Positions 18,097 to 27,239 of a stretch of DNA of 64,000 bases are shown in pieces. Every line of letters begins with the position of its first letter. Position 1 is the first letter of the stretch. The notes beneath the pieces are model-generated. The model was not told where the DNA came from. It did no database searches and was given only the letters and a program-made list of their open reading frames with translations. The translations under genes and the position numbers were made by a program. Source of the DNA: Paenibacillus gallinarum (GTDB lineage: Bacteria > Bacillota > Bacilli > Paenibacillales > Paenibacillaceae); contig NZ_JACSQL010000002.1 of assembly GCF_014836635.1 (NCBI RefSeq), positions 124,001 to 188,000 on the forward strand, given 5' to 3'.

Positions 18097-18182
18097 GGTC
18101 AAGATATTTCAGATGGAATGCAGCTTTCTAAGCGCCAGACACCTCAGAATTATACATCTTACAGAAGGGAAGTATTATTACC

Positions 18183-18893
18183 ATGATGGGTAGAACCCAT
18201 ATTATTGTTGGAACAGGGATATCCTTATCCCTTTTAGAGCTGGGTGGCATACCAATCACGGTTCCTGCAGTGGCTATTGCTCTCGTAAGCTCCATATTGC
18301 CGGATATTGATGAACCAAACTCACTACTTGTGACACGTGTAATTCCCAATTGGCTGCTTAGAATTGTTCAGATTGCGCTGATTATTCTGGCCCTGGCTGT
18401 TGGTATATATGGGATGGCTCATTCACCGTGGAACTGGATCCTTGCTGCCCTCATTGCGACGGTTTCTTTTATGCCTTCCAGGTCGCTAAGGCAGTGGATT
18501 ATGTTCTTTATTGGACTTGGGCTCATCGTATATGGTCACTCATTCCATCCATGGAATCTGCTTGTTGGCAGTCTTTTGATCTTGGCCACCCTTGTTCCTC
18601 ATAGGGGACTGACCCATACCTTGTATGCAATTGCCGTGTGGACGTTCTTACTATACGGGACAACTAAGTCATATGGAGATGCAGTATGGATTGCTGGAGG
18701 ATTGTCGTATTCCCTTCACCTCTTGGCTGACAGTTTAACAAGCCGGGGGATTCGCCCACTTCCACCGTTCAAGTGGAAGATTAAATTCAAACTGATGAGT
18801 ACGGGTTCGAAGCAAGGCGCTTGGGTAGAAATTTTCTTTATCGGAGTTACGTTTATTATTGCCTGGCTATCCTTTTCACCCTTATTTCTATAA
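18183..18893 (+). CDS. YdjM/YvsG-like inner-membrane metal-dependent hydrolase family protein
   Basis: This 236-residue protein has six or seven hydrophobic spans. It carries the conserved histidine motifs of the DUF457/YdjM family: GRTHIIVG near the N-terminus, LPDIDEPNS after the second span and PHRGLTHT near residue 139. Two ATGs are adjacent (18183, 18186). The family is annotated as membrane-bound metal-dependent hydrolases, with substrate unknown. It faces the aminopeptidase gene on the other strand with a shared terminator between them. The family resemblance is clear from the motifs; a specific substrate is not inferable. Confidence 0.8.
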   Translation: MMGRTHIIVGTGISLSLLELGGIPITVPAVAIALVSSILPDIDEPNSLLVTRVIPNWLLRIVQIALIILALAVGIYGMAHSPWNWILAALIATVSFMPSRSLRQWIMFFIGLGLIVYGHSFHPWNLLVGSLLILATLVPHRGLTHTLYAIAVWTFLLYGTTKSYGDAVWIAGGLSYSLHLLADSLTSRGIRPLPPFKWKIKFKLMSTGSKQGAWVEIFFIGVTFIIAWLSFSPLFL

Positions 18894-18923
18894 GTATCTT
18901 TCCTTGGGAAGGATTTTATCCAT

Positions 18924-18970
18924 AAAAAAGGTGCCCCTTTAAGCATTGTGCTTAAAAGGACACCTTTTTT
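18924..18970. terminator. Bidirectional terminator between convergent genes
   Basis: A long stem runs from AAAAAAGGTGCCCCTTTAAG through a TTG loop to the matching arm ending CACCTTTTTT. T runs exist on both strands, so it can stop transcription from both the YdjM-like gene and the M42 peptidase gene. Confidence 0.88.
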
Positions 18971-18997
18971 GTTTTATCTTAGGCCTATACAGACAGA

Positions 18998-20071
18998 TTA
19001 GGAATTTTCAATAATCGTGTTCATCGTCGTACGATCAAGTCCACGAACGAGCTTGATGATCAGCTCTTTCGCTGCATCATAATCATCGGTGTGAATAATT
19101 GAAGAGGATGTATGAATATATCTTGCACAGATTCCAATCACCGTAGATGGAACGCCGATTCCGCTCAAATGAACTTGCCCTGCATCGGTGCCGCCTGGAG
19201 AAATAAAGTATTGGTATTTAATTTTATTCGTTTCCGCAGTATCCTGCACATACTCAACCATACCGCGATGGGTAAGCATACCCGGATCGAGAATCCGTAG
19301 AAGCGCACCTTTGCCGATGTGACCAAATTGACTCTTATCTCCCGTCATATCGTTTGCTGCACTGCAATCGAGCGCAAAGAAGATATCCGGCTGAATAAGA
19401 TTGGCTGCTGTACGTGCTCCGCGTAGCCCCAGTTCTTCCTGAACCGTTGCACCAGAATACAAAATATTGGGAAGTTTTTCTTTATGCAAGGCTTCCAGCA
19501 GTTCTATGGAGAGGCCGACACCGTAACGATTATCCCACGCTTTTGCCATGATTTTTTTCTCGTTTTTAAGTGGCGTGAACTCACAGATCGGCACGATTTG
19601 CATACCCGGTTTAATTCCCCAGGATTCTGCTTCCGCGCGGTTATCTGCACCGATATCTAAATACATGGTACTCAGCTCAACAGGTTTGCTGCGCTGTGCT
19701 TCAGACAATAAATGAGTAGGAGTAGAGCCGACAACGCCTGTAATCGGTCCATTCGGTGTAATGATTTGCAGTCGCTGTGATAACACAGCCTGGCTCCACC
19801 ATCCGCCGATGGGACGGAAAGTAACCATACCTGTCTCCGTAACACCCGAGGTCATAAATCCTACTTCATCAAAATGTCCAGCGACCATCACTTTCGGTCC
19901 TTCTTCATTGCCGCGTAATACACCAAATAAGCTGCCAAGACGGTCTTGAACGAACTCATTTGTATACTCCGACATTAAGCTTTTCGCATAGGCACGAAGT
20001 TCTCTTTCAAAACCAGGTGCTGAAGGGAACTCGGTTAGCGTTTTAAACAGTTCTTTTGTTTTCTGTTCCAT
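18998..20071 (-). CDS. M42 family glutamyl/leucyl aminopeptidase
   Basis: This cytosolic dinuclear-metal aminopeptidase of about 357 residues belongs to the YsdC/FrvX group. Expected metal ligands are visible: His and Asp in AGHFDEVGF, Asp in KAWDNRYG, the adjacent pair in QEELGLRG, Asp in [10 protein letters not shown] and the final His in SSIIHTDD. Three ATGs in a row precede GAACAG; AGGAGAG is best spaced for the last one (20071), though 20089 is also in frame. It trims N-terminal residues from peptides. It is monocistronic, with its terminator shared with the convergent gene. Confidence 0.9.
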   Translation of the reverse strand: MEQKTKELFKTLTEFPSAPGFERELRAYAKSLMSEYTNEFVQDRLGSLFGVLRGNEEGPKVMVAGHFDEVGFMTSGVTETGMVTFRPIGGWWSQAVLSQRLQIITPNGPITGVVGSTPTHLLSEAQRSKPVELSTMYLDIGADNRAEAESWGIKPGMQIVPICEFTPLKNEKKIMAKAWDNRYGVGLSIELLEALHKEKLPNILYSGATVQEELGLRGARTAANLIQPDIFFALDCSAANDMTGDKSQFGHIGKGALLRILDPGMLTHRGMVEYVQDTAETNKIKYQYFISPGGTDAGQVHLSGIGVPSTVIGICARYIHTSSSIIHTDDYDAAKELIIKLVRGLDRTTMNTIIENS

Positions 20072-20303
20072 CATCATCTCTCCTGTCATTTATTAATTAT
20101 GTACCAATGTTCAATTCCTCTATTATGAACTTGGAAATCCTGATTGTCCATGTTGTAATCTCTCCCTGTCCTGGGTCCTTAGGACGATAATTCATAACTT
20201 AGATTGGGTGTTGCTCACAAGACAACTGCCTAGTGCATAGACTAATAATGAATGCAAAAGTTCCTCGAAAGACTGCCAAATTGATGAAGGGAGCGGACGA
20301 GAT

Positions 20304-20384
20304 ATGGATCCTCACGTTAGAAAAGGATTAATTATGCTCGGCGTTTTAATTATTTTAACTATTTTTGTTCTTTTCTATAAATGA
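20304..20384 (+). CDS. Possible 26-residue single-span membrane peptide upstream of spoVA
   Basis: ATG 20304 follows GAAGGGAGCGG. The peptide begins MDPHVRKG, continues with an uninterrupted hydrophobic span of about 16 residues (IMLGVLIILTIFVLFY) and ends in Lys. This is the look of small sporulation or membrane micropeptides. I do not recognise a family. It stands alone in the 450-base gap between the aminopeptidase and spoVAC, pointing toward spoVAC. It could be chance, but the combination of Shine-Dalgarno, basic N-terminus and clean helix is notable. Confidence 0.45.
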   Translation: MDPHVRKGLIMLGVLIILTIFVLFYK

Positions 20385-20468
20385 AACATAAATTCACGGG
20401 AGAGCAGCGATATAACAATAGATGAATCCCCCCCCCTTTATTATCCATCCAGAAGGATGATTTACCAA

Positions 20469-20498
20469 ACATAAGATTGGTGAGTGTAACCCATAATG
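20469..20498 (+). promoter_or_regulatory. SigmaG-like promoter of the spoVA operon
   Basis: ACATA (20469-20473), an 18-base spacer and CATAATG (20492-20498) fit the forespore sigmaG pattern (GHATR-N17/18-CATWHTA) with one mismatch in each box. spoVA operons are known sigmaG targets in Bacillus. A run of nine C residues lies just upstream at 20428-20436. Confidence 0.5.
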
Positions 20499-20545
20499 AA
20501 CATATCTCAGGCACGACGAAAGTGTGAGAGAAATTACTTAGGGTT

Positions 20546-21070
20546 ATGAGGGGGGTGTCAGCTATTTCGGATCAAAAGAAATCTCCGGAAACAAGCGCGA
20601 AATCTTCTTCGCTATCAATCGATACGAAGGAATACAAAAAGATTGCATCAAAGCATGAGCCTTCAAGGCCTGTTTTAAAAAACTGTATTCGCGCATTTCT
20701 TGTTGGGGGGACCATTTGTCTGATTGGACAATGTATCCAGCAGGCTTTTATGACCGGATTTGATATGACGCAGAAGGATGCTGCTAGCCCTACGGTTGCA
20801 GTTCTTATTTTGACATCTGTCATTCTGACTTGTTTTGGAGTATACGATAAATTGGCGCAATTTGCAGGTGCAGGTTCTGCTGTACCGGTTACCGGTTTTG
20901 CCAATTCCATGTGTTCCGCTGCACTTGAACATCGGTCCGAGGGACTTGTTTTAGGTGTGGGTGCAAACATGTTTAAGCTGGCCGGATCGGTTATCGTCTT
21001 CGGTGTGGTCGCTGCCTTTATTATCGGAGTTATTTACGCTTGTCTCGGATTTGGGGGTTACCATCTATGA
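20546..21070 (+). CDS. spoVAC: Stage V sporulation protein AC
   Basis: This 174-residue protein has a charged N-terminal region of about 50 residues and then four hydrophobic spans. The FLVGGTICLIGQCIQQ and GAGSAVPVTGFANSM motifs are diagnostic of SpoVAC/SpoVAE membrane subunits. SpoVAC is part of the inner-spore-membrane channel that moves dipicolinic acid and calcium during sporulation and germination. The start at ATG 20546 has only a weak AGGG upstream; GTG 20555 is an in-frame alternative. The stop overlaps the spoVAD start (ATGA). Confidence 0.95.
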   Translation: MRGVSAISDQKKSPETSAKSSSLSIDTKEYKKIASKHEPSRPVLKNCIRAFLVGGTICLIGQCIQQAFMTGFDMTQKDAASPTVAVLILTSVILTCFGVYDKLAQFAGAGSAVPVTGFANSMCSAALEHRSEGLVLGVGANMFKLAGSVIVFGVVAAFIIGVIYACLGFGGYHL

Positions 21071-22089
21071 AACGAGTTGGAAAGCAGAGCTGGGAATTTG
21101 AGAACAAACCGAGAATTATTGGAGCCTCTAGTGTTGTAGGGCCAGAAGAAGGCGAAGGTCCTTTAAAAGACTACTTCGATTATGTTTACGATAATTTGGA
21201 GCTTGGTGAAAAGACATGGGAGAAAGCCGAAAGAAGGCTTTTTGAACATGCAGCGCAAATGGCTATTGCAAATGCCGGCATATCGAAAAATGATCTGCAG
21301 TTTTTTGTTGGCGGCGACTTAATGAACCAGATTATAAGCAGCTCCTTCTCGGCGAGGCAGTTAGGGGTTCCATATTTAGGATTATTCGGGGCATGTTCCA
21401 CATCGATGGAGAGTTTAGCTCTTGCAGCGCTTATTGTAGATTCTGGCGGGGGGGACAAGGTCCTTGCTGGTACATCCAGTCATAACTGCACAGTGGAAAA
21501 ACAGTTTCGTTATCCAACAGAGTATGGTGCTCAGAAACCGCCAACAGCGCAAAATACAGTGACTGGCTCTGGGTGTGCCGTTGTCAGTAGTACAGGCAAA
21601 GGCCCAATTGTCACGCGTGCGACAATCGGACGAGTTATGGACCTCGGAATCAAGGACCCTTTTAACATGGGAGCAGCTATGGCACCTGCAGCCGCAGATA
21701 CAATTATTGCTCATTTTCGTGATACAGGACTTGAACCAGGCTACTATGATCTCGTGGTTACCGGTGACCTCGCATCGGTGGGACTACCCATTGCTAAGGA
21801 TTTGCTCGAAAAAGAAGGAATTCCAATGGAGCAAACGGTCTTTAATGATTGCGGGTTAATGATTTATGACCTCAAGAAACAAACGTATGTCTTTGCCGGC
21901 GGTAGTGGATGCGGGTGTTCAGCAACGGTAACTTATGGACATCTTCTAAAGAGAATGGAGCAAGGGGAGCTAAACAAAATATTGGTCGTAGCAACAGGTG
22001 CTTTATTATCCCCTTTATCATATCAACAAGGCGAGACCATTCCTTGTATTGCACATGCGGTCGCGATTGAGAAAGAGGGGGCTAACTAA
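21067..22089 (+). CDS. spoVAD: Stage V sporulation protein AD
   Basis: This 340-residue thiolase-fold protein begins MKRVGKQSWEFENKPRI. The GACSTSMESLALAAL and GAMAPAAADTI segments are typical of SpoVAD. It is the dipicolinic-acid-binding subunit on the spore inner membrane; no thiolase activity is expected. ATG 21067 overlaps the spoVAC stop, and an in-frame ATG at 21040 would give a nine-residue extension inside spoVAC. The GGGGG run just upstream supports 21067. The gene is co-transcribed with spoVAC and spoVAE. Confidence 0.95.
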   Translation: MKRVGKQSWEFENKPRIIGASSVVGPEEGEGPLKDYFDYVYDNLELGEKTWEKAERRLFEHAAQMAIANAGISKNDLQFFVGGDLMNQIISSSFSARQLGVPYLGLFGACSTSMESLALAALIVDSGGGDKVLAGTSSHNCTVEKQFRYPTEYGAQKPPTAQNTVTGSGCAVVSSTGKGPIVTRATIGRVMDLGIKDPFNMGAAMAPAAADTIIAHFRDTGLEPGYYDLVVTGDLASVGLPIAKDLLEKEGIPMEQTVFNDCGLMIYDLKKQTYVFAGGSGCGCSATVTYGHLLKRMEQGELNKILVVATGALLSPLSYQQGETIPCIAHAVAIEKEGAN

Positions 22090-22090
22090 A

Positions 22091-22441
22091 ATGCAGTTTC
22101 TATGGGCTTTTCTAGTCGGCGGAGCGATTTGTGTTATCGGACAATTGATGTTTGATGTACTTAAACTAACACCAGCACATACGATGAGTACACTCGTTGT
22201 TGCTGGTGCGGTCGCTGACGCTTTAGGTATATATGACCCGCTTGTAAAATTTGCAGGTGCAGGCGCATCCGTACCGATCACAAGTTTTGGGAACTCTCTT
22301 GTTCATGGCGCGCTGATCGAGCTTGAAAAAGATGGCTGGTTGGGCGTAATAACAGGAGTGTTCAGCGTAACAAGCGCCGGTATTTCGTCAGCGATTATCT
22401 TTTCTTTCCTCGCAGCCTTGTTTGTCAGACCGAAAGGGTAA
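22091..22441 (+). CDS. spoVAE: Stage V sporulation protein AE (SpoVAEb type)
   Basis: This 116-residue membrane protein has four spans and is homologous to SpoVAC: FLVGGAICVIGQLMFD and GAGASVPITSFGNSLVHGA. It begins at ATG 22091 one base after the spoVAD stop; the frame is open further upstream but lies within spoVAD. It completes a minimal AC-AD-AEb channel set, without spoVAA, AB, AEa or AF. A terminator follows immediately. Confidence 0.95.
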   Translation: MQFLWAFLVGGAICVIGQLMFDVLKLTPAHTMSTLVVAGAVADALGIYDPLVKFAGAGASVPITSFGNSLVHGALIELEKDGWLGVITGVFSVTSAGISSAIIFSFLAALFVRPKG

Positions 22442-22456
22442 TATGTATCGAGCATT

Positions 22457-22503
22457 AATAAAAAAGAAATCTTATGAGAAATTATGAGGTTTCTTTTTTA
22501 TTA
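22457..22503 (+). terminator. Terminator of the spoVA operon
   Basis: The stem AATAAAAAAGAAA / TTTCTTTTTTATT surrounds an imperfect inner stem, with the T run in the 3' arm. It is A/T rich but long. The remaining gap to the MoxR gene (22504-22734) holds only a weak promoter-like pair TTGTAC/TACAAT (22664-22694). Confidence 0.65.
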
Positions 22504-22734
22504 TGATTTTATAATAGGAAAGGTAACTCTATCTTTCTTTCATTTAATAGATTTGTAGCTTGATTGCACTACCCGATGTAAGTTACACTATCCACACTTC
22601 CCTATTTTTGTATGAAATGAACAATAAGGATTCATTCTTTCATCATAAAATCCTAGTTACAAATTGTACTTTCCGCACTTATTTCATGTACAATATAAGG
22701 AAAAACCACTGCCTATTAGGAGGTAATACAATAA

Positions 22735-23691
22735 ATGCCTGTGACTAAGGAATCAGTACATACTATATCCAGAGTCAAATCGAATCTCGAATCTACTATA
22801 TTAGGCAAATCATTTGAAATTAAGTTGCTTCTGACGGCTTTGCTGGCCGGAGGGCATGTGCTTATAGAAGACGTTCCTGGAACAGGAAAAACACAAATGA
22901 TTAAGGCACTCGCTCGTTCGATGAAGGGAGAGTACCGCCGAATTCAGTGTAATCCAGATATCTTGCCTAGTGACATTACAGGAGTCTCCGTATTTCATCC
23001 TCGAGATGAACGCTTCTACTTTAGACCTGGTCCTGTGATGACGAATATTCTTCTTGCCGATGAAATTAACCGGGCGACAACTAAATCTCAGTCTGCTTTG
23101 CTTGAAGTAATGGAAGAGTGCAGTGTAACTGTAGATGGGGATACGTATGATCTTCCTAAACCGTTTATGCTTTGTGCCACGCAGAACCCGATTGATTTTG
23201 AAGGTACATATACGCTTCCAGAAGCACAGCTGGATCGTTTTATGCTGAAGTTTAGTCTCGGTTATCCGGACGCAGAGACGGAGAAGTATCTATTAAAACA
23301 ACATCAGCAGGGACAACCGGCAGACAAACTTACTCCGGTTACTACAATGGAAGAAATCGCATCCATTCAAGATGAAATTCGCAGTGTGTACATGGAAGAA
23401 GCGGTTACCGATTATTTACTTGGTATCGTCCGCAGTACAAGGGAACATCCGGCAGCGCTGCTCGGTGCGAGTCCGCGTGCTGCGATCTCATTTATGAACG
23501 CTGTGAAAAGCTACGCTTTTTTGCATGAAAGAGATTACGTCATTCCTGATGATGTGAAGGTTCTAGCTCCTTATGTGATCTCGCACCGGATCGTACTGAA
23601 ACCAGAAGCTAGACTTGATAATGTCAGTCAGGAAACAGTTCTTGCACAGGTGCTTCGAAACGAAAAAGTTCCTGTCTCGATGGAGCGCTGA
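22735..23691 (+). CDS. MoxR family AAA+ ATPase
   Basis: This 318-residue protein has Walker A in EDVPGTGKTQ (about residue 43), Walker B in ILLADEINRA and a sensor region around CATQNPIDFEGTYTLPEAQLDRF, all hallmarks of MoxR ATPases. AGGAGG precedes ATG 22735. MoxR proteins act as chaperone-like remodelers, typically encoded with a DUF58 protein and a transglutaminase-like membrane protein, and this triad is present here in order. The substrate of the complex is not known from sequence. Confidence 0.93.
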   Translation: MPVTKESVHTISRVKSNLESTILGKSFEIKLLLTALLAGGHVLIEDVPGTGKTQMIKALARSMKGEYRRIQCNPDILPSDITGVSVFHPRDERFYFRPGPVMTNILLADEINRATTKSQSALLEVMEECSVTVDGDTYDLPKPFMLCATQNPIDFEGTYTLPEAQLDRFMLKFSLGYPDAETEKYLLKQHQQGQPADKLTPVTTMEEIASIQDEIRSVYMEEAVTDYLLGIVRSTREHPAALLGASPRAAISFMNAVKSYAFLHERDYVIPDDVKVLAPYVISHRIVLKPEARLDNVSQETVLAQVLRNEKVPVSMER

Positions 23692-23697
23692 TATTAG

Positions 23698-24945
23698 ATG
23701 CTGAAACTGGCGCGGTTTAGGCCGTGGCAATTTATGAGATCCAGACTATGGGTGGTGCTGCTAGTATGGATCACATGTCTGCTTTACGTTTTGTTTCAGG
23801 GCGGCAAAACATCGATTATGCTTTTTGGTATGGTCAGTTTACTTAGTATATATTTAGTGATTGGTAAGTTTAACGGGGTTGGTCGAACGAGGGGAGAACG
23901 AAAGTTAACTGCGGGAAATGAACATGCGGAGCTGCTTCACGCAGGCGATCAAGTTCAGGTACGGTTGGATTTACAGATTCCGGGCATACTTCCATTGCCA
24001 TATGTTGTAATTAGAGAAGTATTAAAGCGGCATAATGGAGAATCCTGGTCATTTGAAGAAAGTCTGATTCCAAATATGCGAGGAAACGGTACGCTTGTTT
24101 TTCAAACTCCGCCGCTCGAACGCGGGAAATATCATTTCACAGATACAGAATGCGTGAGTGAAGATATTTTCGGCCTGATTGAGCATAAAGGGAAATTCCA
24201 AGCCCAAGGTTCATTCAGGGTACTTCCGAGAACGGTTTTTATCCCTTACTGGCAGCTGTATGATCGGAATTCCAAGTTATCTGGTCCGCAGACGGCAATG
24301 ATGAAGTCTCGCCGAGAGACAACACAAATTAATGGCGTTCGTGATTATGTGTATGGTGACCGGTTATCACGGATTCACTGGAATGCTACAGCTAAAACAG
24401 GGCAATGGAAATCAAAGGAATTTGAACACGAGTCTGTGCCGAAAACGATGATTATTTTAGATTCTAGAGCACTTGGCTATAAAAATTCAGAGCAATATGA
24501 ACTTGCTGTCTCTACTGCAGCCTCACTTCTGGAGTACGGAAGCCGGGAGCGAATGGGCATGGGACTATGTACCCTTAGCGAGAAAACAACTTGTTTTCAG
24601 CCGACCGATAGCTTGAATGATCGCTATAGAATGATGCATCATCTAGTTGATCTGGATTCGAGCGGAACCGGAAATTTACTCTCGGGCGTGCAGGAGTCCA
24701 TTCGTTTCTTTCCGCAAGGTGCATTTTTTGTTCTGATTTCAGCAGAGCATAATTCAGAGGTCCTCGAAACATTGCGTTTTGCAGGTTCCCGAGGCATGAC
24801 GGCTTGCCACATTCAAATTATCAGCGAATCCGAACCAAAGTTAAACAACGAATGGATCTCAATGCTTCGTACTCGAGGAATGAAAGGGTACAGGGTGTCT
24901 GATTTGCAAGAGCTGCCCTCAGTTCTAGGAGGAGGGAATGCATGA
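23698..24945 (+). CDS. DUF58 domain protein
   Basis: This 415-residue protein has two N-terminal membrane spans (about 17-55). A beta-rich region follows, then the DUF58 signature YVYGDRLSRIHWNATAKTGQW near residue 220, leading into a von Willebrand A-like region (MIILDSRALG). It starts six bases after the MoxR stop and overlaps the following gene by four bases (ATGA). It probably links the cytosolic MoxR ATPase to the membrane transglutaminase-like protein. Confidence 0.9.
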   Translation: MLKLARFRPWQFMRSRLWVVLLVWITCLLYVLFQGGKTSIMLFGMVSLLSIYLVIGKFNGVGRTRGERKLTAGNEHAELLHAGDQVQVRLDLQIPGILPLPYVVIREVLKRHNGESWSFEESLIPNMRGNGTLVFQTPPLERGKYHFTDTECVSEDIFGLIEHKGKFQAQGSFRVLPRTVFIPYWQLYDRNSKLSGPQTAMMKSRRETTQINGVRDYVYGDRLSRIHWNATAKTGQWKSKEFEHESVPKTMIILDSRALGYKNSEQYELAVSTAASLLEYGSRERMGMGLCTLSEKTTCFQPTDSLNDRYRMMHHLVDLDSSGTGNLLSGVQESIRFFPQGAFFVLISAEHNSEVLETLRFAGSRGMTACHIQIISESEPKLNNEWISMLRTRGMKGYRVSDLQELPSVLGGGNA

Positions 24946-27161
24946 GAATCTTTTCAAGCAGGCAAAAACGTTCCTGGTATGACGCATTCGCATTATTATG
25001 GATTGTCATCATGGGATTGCAATGGGTCTCTTACACAGAGCCTGTCTGGTTTCAGCAAACGACTGCACTTGTCGCCGTAACATTAATCAGTGTAGCGATC
25101 TGTGAGATGGTTATCCCATTTCGTACAAGTATTCGAATGTTTTTTAAATTAATCCTTATCGGATTTATTTTATATTATGTATTATCTTATTACGGTATTT
25201 TTATACCAAATGGCACCTTATCTGAGAACCTTACCGCCTTTATTGCTAGCCTGAATCCTTATGTCTGGTTTGCAATTTGTACGTGGGTGATGATGGAGTG
25301 TATAATCCGGCTGATAACGGATGCTAGAAAAGTGCTGATGTTTCTTGGTTTGAACATTGTTGCCCTAGGGATTCTAGATTCTTTCACACCTGCTGTCCTA
25401 TGGAAAGAGGTAGCTTGGACTGTATTTGCAGGTATGGCTTGGCTTGTGTGTCTGCATCTTCGGTCATTCCAGGTGAAATATCCTTTAGGTTGGAAGAGAT
25501 TACGTCGTAATCCTTTTAAAATTGTTGCCAACGTTATTGTTATCTTCTCACTGATTATCGTTGCCGGTGTAAATATGCCGATTGTACCTCCTATCTTGAC
25601 GGATCCTTACACGGCATGGGTTAAGTATAGAGGAGATATTATACCAACGAATTTTTCCTCAACTGGGGAGAATGGAAATTTTACTAATTCTGAATCTGGA
25701 TATAGCAGGGAAGATAATCAGCTCGGCGGCGGGTTTAATTATGATTATTCCCCTGTTATGTCGATAAATACAACAGATCGGAGTTACTGGCGTGGTGAGA
25801 CACGGGACGAGTATTCAGGTACAGGTTGGCAGGAACCTTCTTCTTCACGTCGGTCCTTTGATGATGCAGATCTGAGAAGTGAACTTAATAACGACGGCGC
25901 TGCGACTCGGGGAAATACGAAGGAAGTAACCCAATCGGTCACAATGCTTAATGATAAGGTGTATCCTGTTCTTTTCGGCGCGTATGCGATTAATGAAGTG
26001 GTCTCGGTTGATGGAGAGAGCGAAGCGAATACGCTATTATGGAAAAGTGAACAAGCTGAGCTTCACTGGGATGGAAGTCGGGACACACCTTTTCCTAAAA
26101 CCTATACGATCCAGTCCGAAGTGCCGCTAATTCCAGTAGATACGATTAAAGCTAAAACATACGAAGAACTGTATGGAACAGATGAGGTTAATTCTGATTA
26201 CTTACAGATTCCTAATCGTTTTCCTGAGCGAGTTACTGAGTTAGCAAAAGAAATTACAGCAACATCAGAATATCCGTATGAAAAAGTCAGTTTACTGCAA
26301 AACTATCTAACAACCAATTTCAGTTACACAAACAATCCCGATCTATCGTTAAAACAGAGCAATGACTTTGTAGATAGTTTTCTGTTTGAAATAAAAGAAG
26401 GATACTGTGATTATTTCTCGACTTCACTTGTCATGATGGCACGCTCATTAGATATTCCGGCAAGATGGGTAAAAGGCTATGCTCCTGGTCAGGCTGACTT
26501 TGCTGAGGATGCAGCGTTCTCACAGATCAACGGTGAGATGTCTTCCATGTCATACGTAGTTACAAACGCAGATGCTCACTCTTGGGCTGAAGTGTATTTT
26601 GGAGAGGAATATGGCTGGGTTCCGGTGGAAGCTACTCCGGGCTTTAATATGCCGCTCCTTACCAGTGCAGAAGATGCAGATCCAGAGGAAACACCTGAGG
26701 AAGAAGAAGAGGTTCAGCCAGAAGAAACACCAGAACCGATAACAGATGAAAAGGATGCTGCTTTTACCGTAAGTCCGATTATTGGATGGACAGCTGTATC
26801 TGTATTAATCCTATGGGCAGGATATATTATATGGCGCAATCGATATATGCTGCATTTCTATGTTCTCAGATTAAGATTAGGTAAGCCGCTAACACCGGAT
26901 CAAAAAGTCGTCGTAGAAACAGAGCGGTGGATTCGTATGGTTCGGCGTAAAGGTTTGCGCCGAGAGCAGCACGAAACGCTTCGAGAATCAATTGCAAGAT
27001 GGGAACAAGAAGTTCCTGTAGTCGCAGCTGAGCTCTCTGAACTGCTAAGACAATTTGAAATGGCAAGGTATAGCCCGGATCATGTGCAGGAGAATGCTTG
27101 GCAAGAGGTACAAGACATAGCAGGACAAATGAAGAAAAGGCTGAAATCGGCACGGGTGTAA
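24942..27161 (+). CDS. Transglutaminase-like membrane protein (TgpA type)
   Basis: This 739-residue protein has about six N-terminal membrane spans (1-215) and an extracellular region with a transglutaminase-core domain. The catalytic Cys is in KEGYCDYFSTS (about 489) and the His in DAHSWAEVYF (about 545); a Glu stands in VPVEATPGF where other families have Asp. A Glu/Pro-rich linker, one more span (about 610-632) and a cytoplasmic C-terminal DUF4129-like region end the protein. All these features fit TgpA. It may process or crosslink surface proteins; the partner is unknown. Confidence 0.92.
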   Translation: MRIFSSRQKRSWYDAFALLWIVIMGLQWVSYTEPVWFQQTTALVAVTLISVAICEMVIPFRTSIRMFFKLILIGFILYYVLSYYGIFIPNGTLSENLTAFIASLNPYVWFAICTWVMMECIIRLITDARKVLMFLGLNIVALGILDSFTPAVLWKEVAWTVFAGMAWLVCLHLRSFQVKYPLGWKRLRRNPFKIVANVIVIFSLIIVAGVNMPIVPPILTDPYTAWVKYRGDIIPTNFSSTGENGNFTNSESGYSREDNQLGGGFNYDYSPVMSINTTDRSYWRGETRDEYSGTGWQEPSSSRRSFDDADLRSELNNDGAATRGNTKEVTQSVTMLNDKVYPVLFGAYAINEVVSVDGESEANTLLWKSEQAELHWDGSRDTPFPKTYTIQSEVPLIPVDTIKAKTYEELYGTDEVNSDYLQIPNRFPERVTELAKEITATSEYPYEKVSLLQNYLTTNFSYTNNPDLSLKQSNDFVDSFLFEIKEGYCDYFSTSLVMMARSLDIPARWVKGYAPGQADFAEDAAFSQINGEMSSMSYVVTNADAHSWAEVYFGEEYGWVPVEATPGFNMPLLTSAEDADPEETPEEEEEVQPEETPEPITDEKDAAFTVSPIIGWTAVSVLILWAGYIIWRNRYMLHFYVLRLRLGKPLTPDQKVVVETERWIRMVRRKGLRREQHETLRESIARWEQEVPVVAAELSELLRQFEMARYSPDHVQENAWQEVQDIAGQMKKRLKSARV

Positions 27162-27187
27162 GCTTTCCCCGTGTCCGTTTTGCCTTT
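27151..27187 (+). terminator. Terminator overlapping the end of the transglutaminase gene
   Basis: CACGGG (27151-27156) pairs with CCCGTG (27168-27173), followed by T-rich CCGTTTTGCCTTTTT. The left arm lies in the last codons of the gene. Confidence 0.6.
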
Positions 27188-27215
27188 TTACTAACTGTAC
27201 AGATTATGTTATAGT
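27187..27215 (+). promoter_or_regulatory. Promoter of the yqeG-yqeM operon
   Basis: TTTACT (27187-27192), a 17-base spacer and TATAGT (27210-27215). It sits directly after the preceding terminator and about 25 bases before the yqeG start. Confidence 0.5.
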
Positions 27216-27239
27216 TTGTCGTATGAAATTGAGGTGAAC

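Noticed and set aside
20428..20436. Run of nine C as a phase-variation tract
   Set aside because: It lies in non-coding sequence, not between the promoter boxes or inside a gene, so there is no clear effect of slippage.
22560..22748. 62-codon frame in the gap before the MoxR gene
   Set aside because: No Shine-Dalgarno, no family likeness, and it runs over the start of the MoxR gene.
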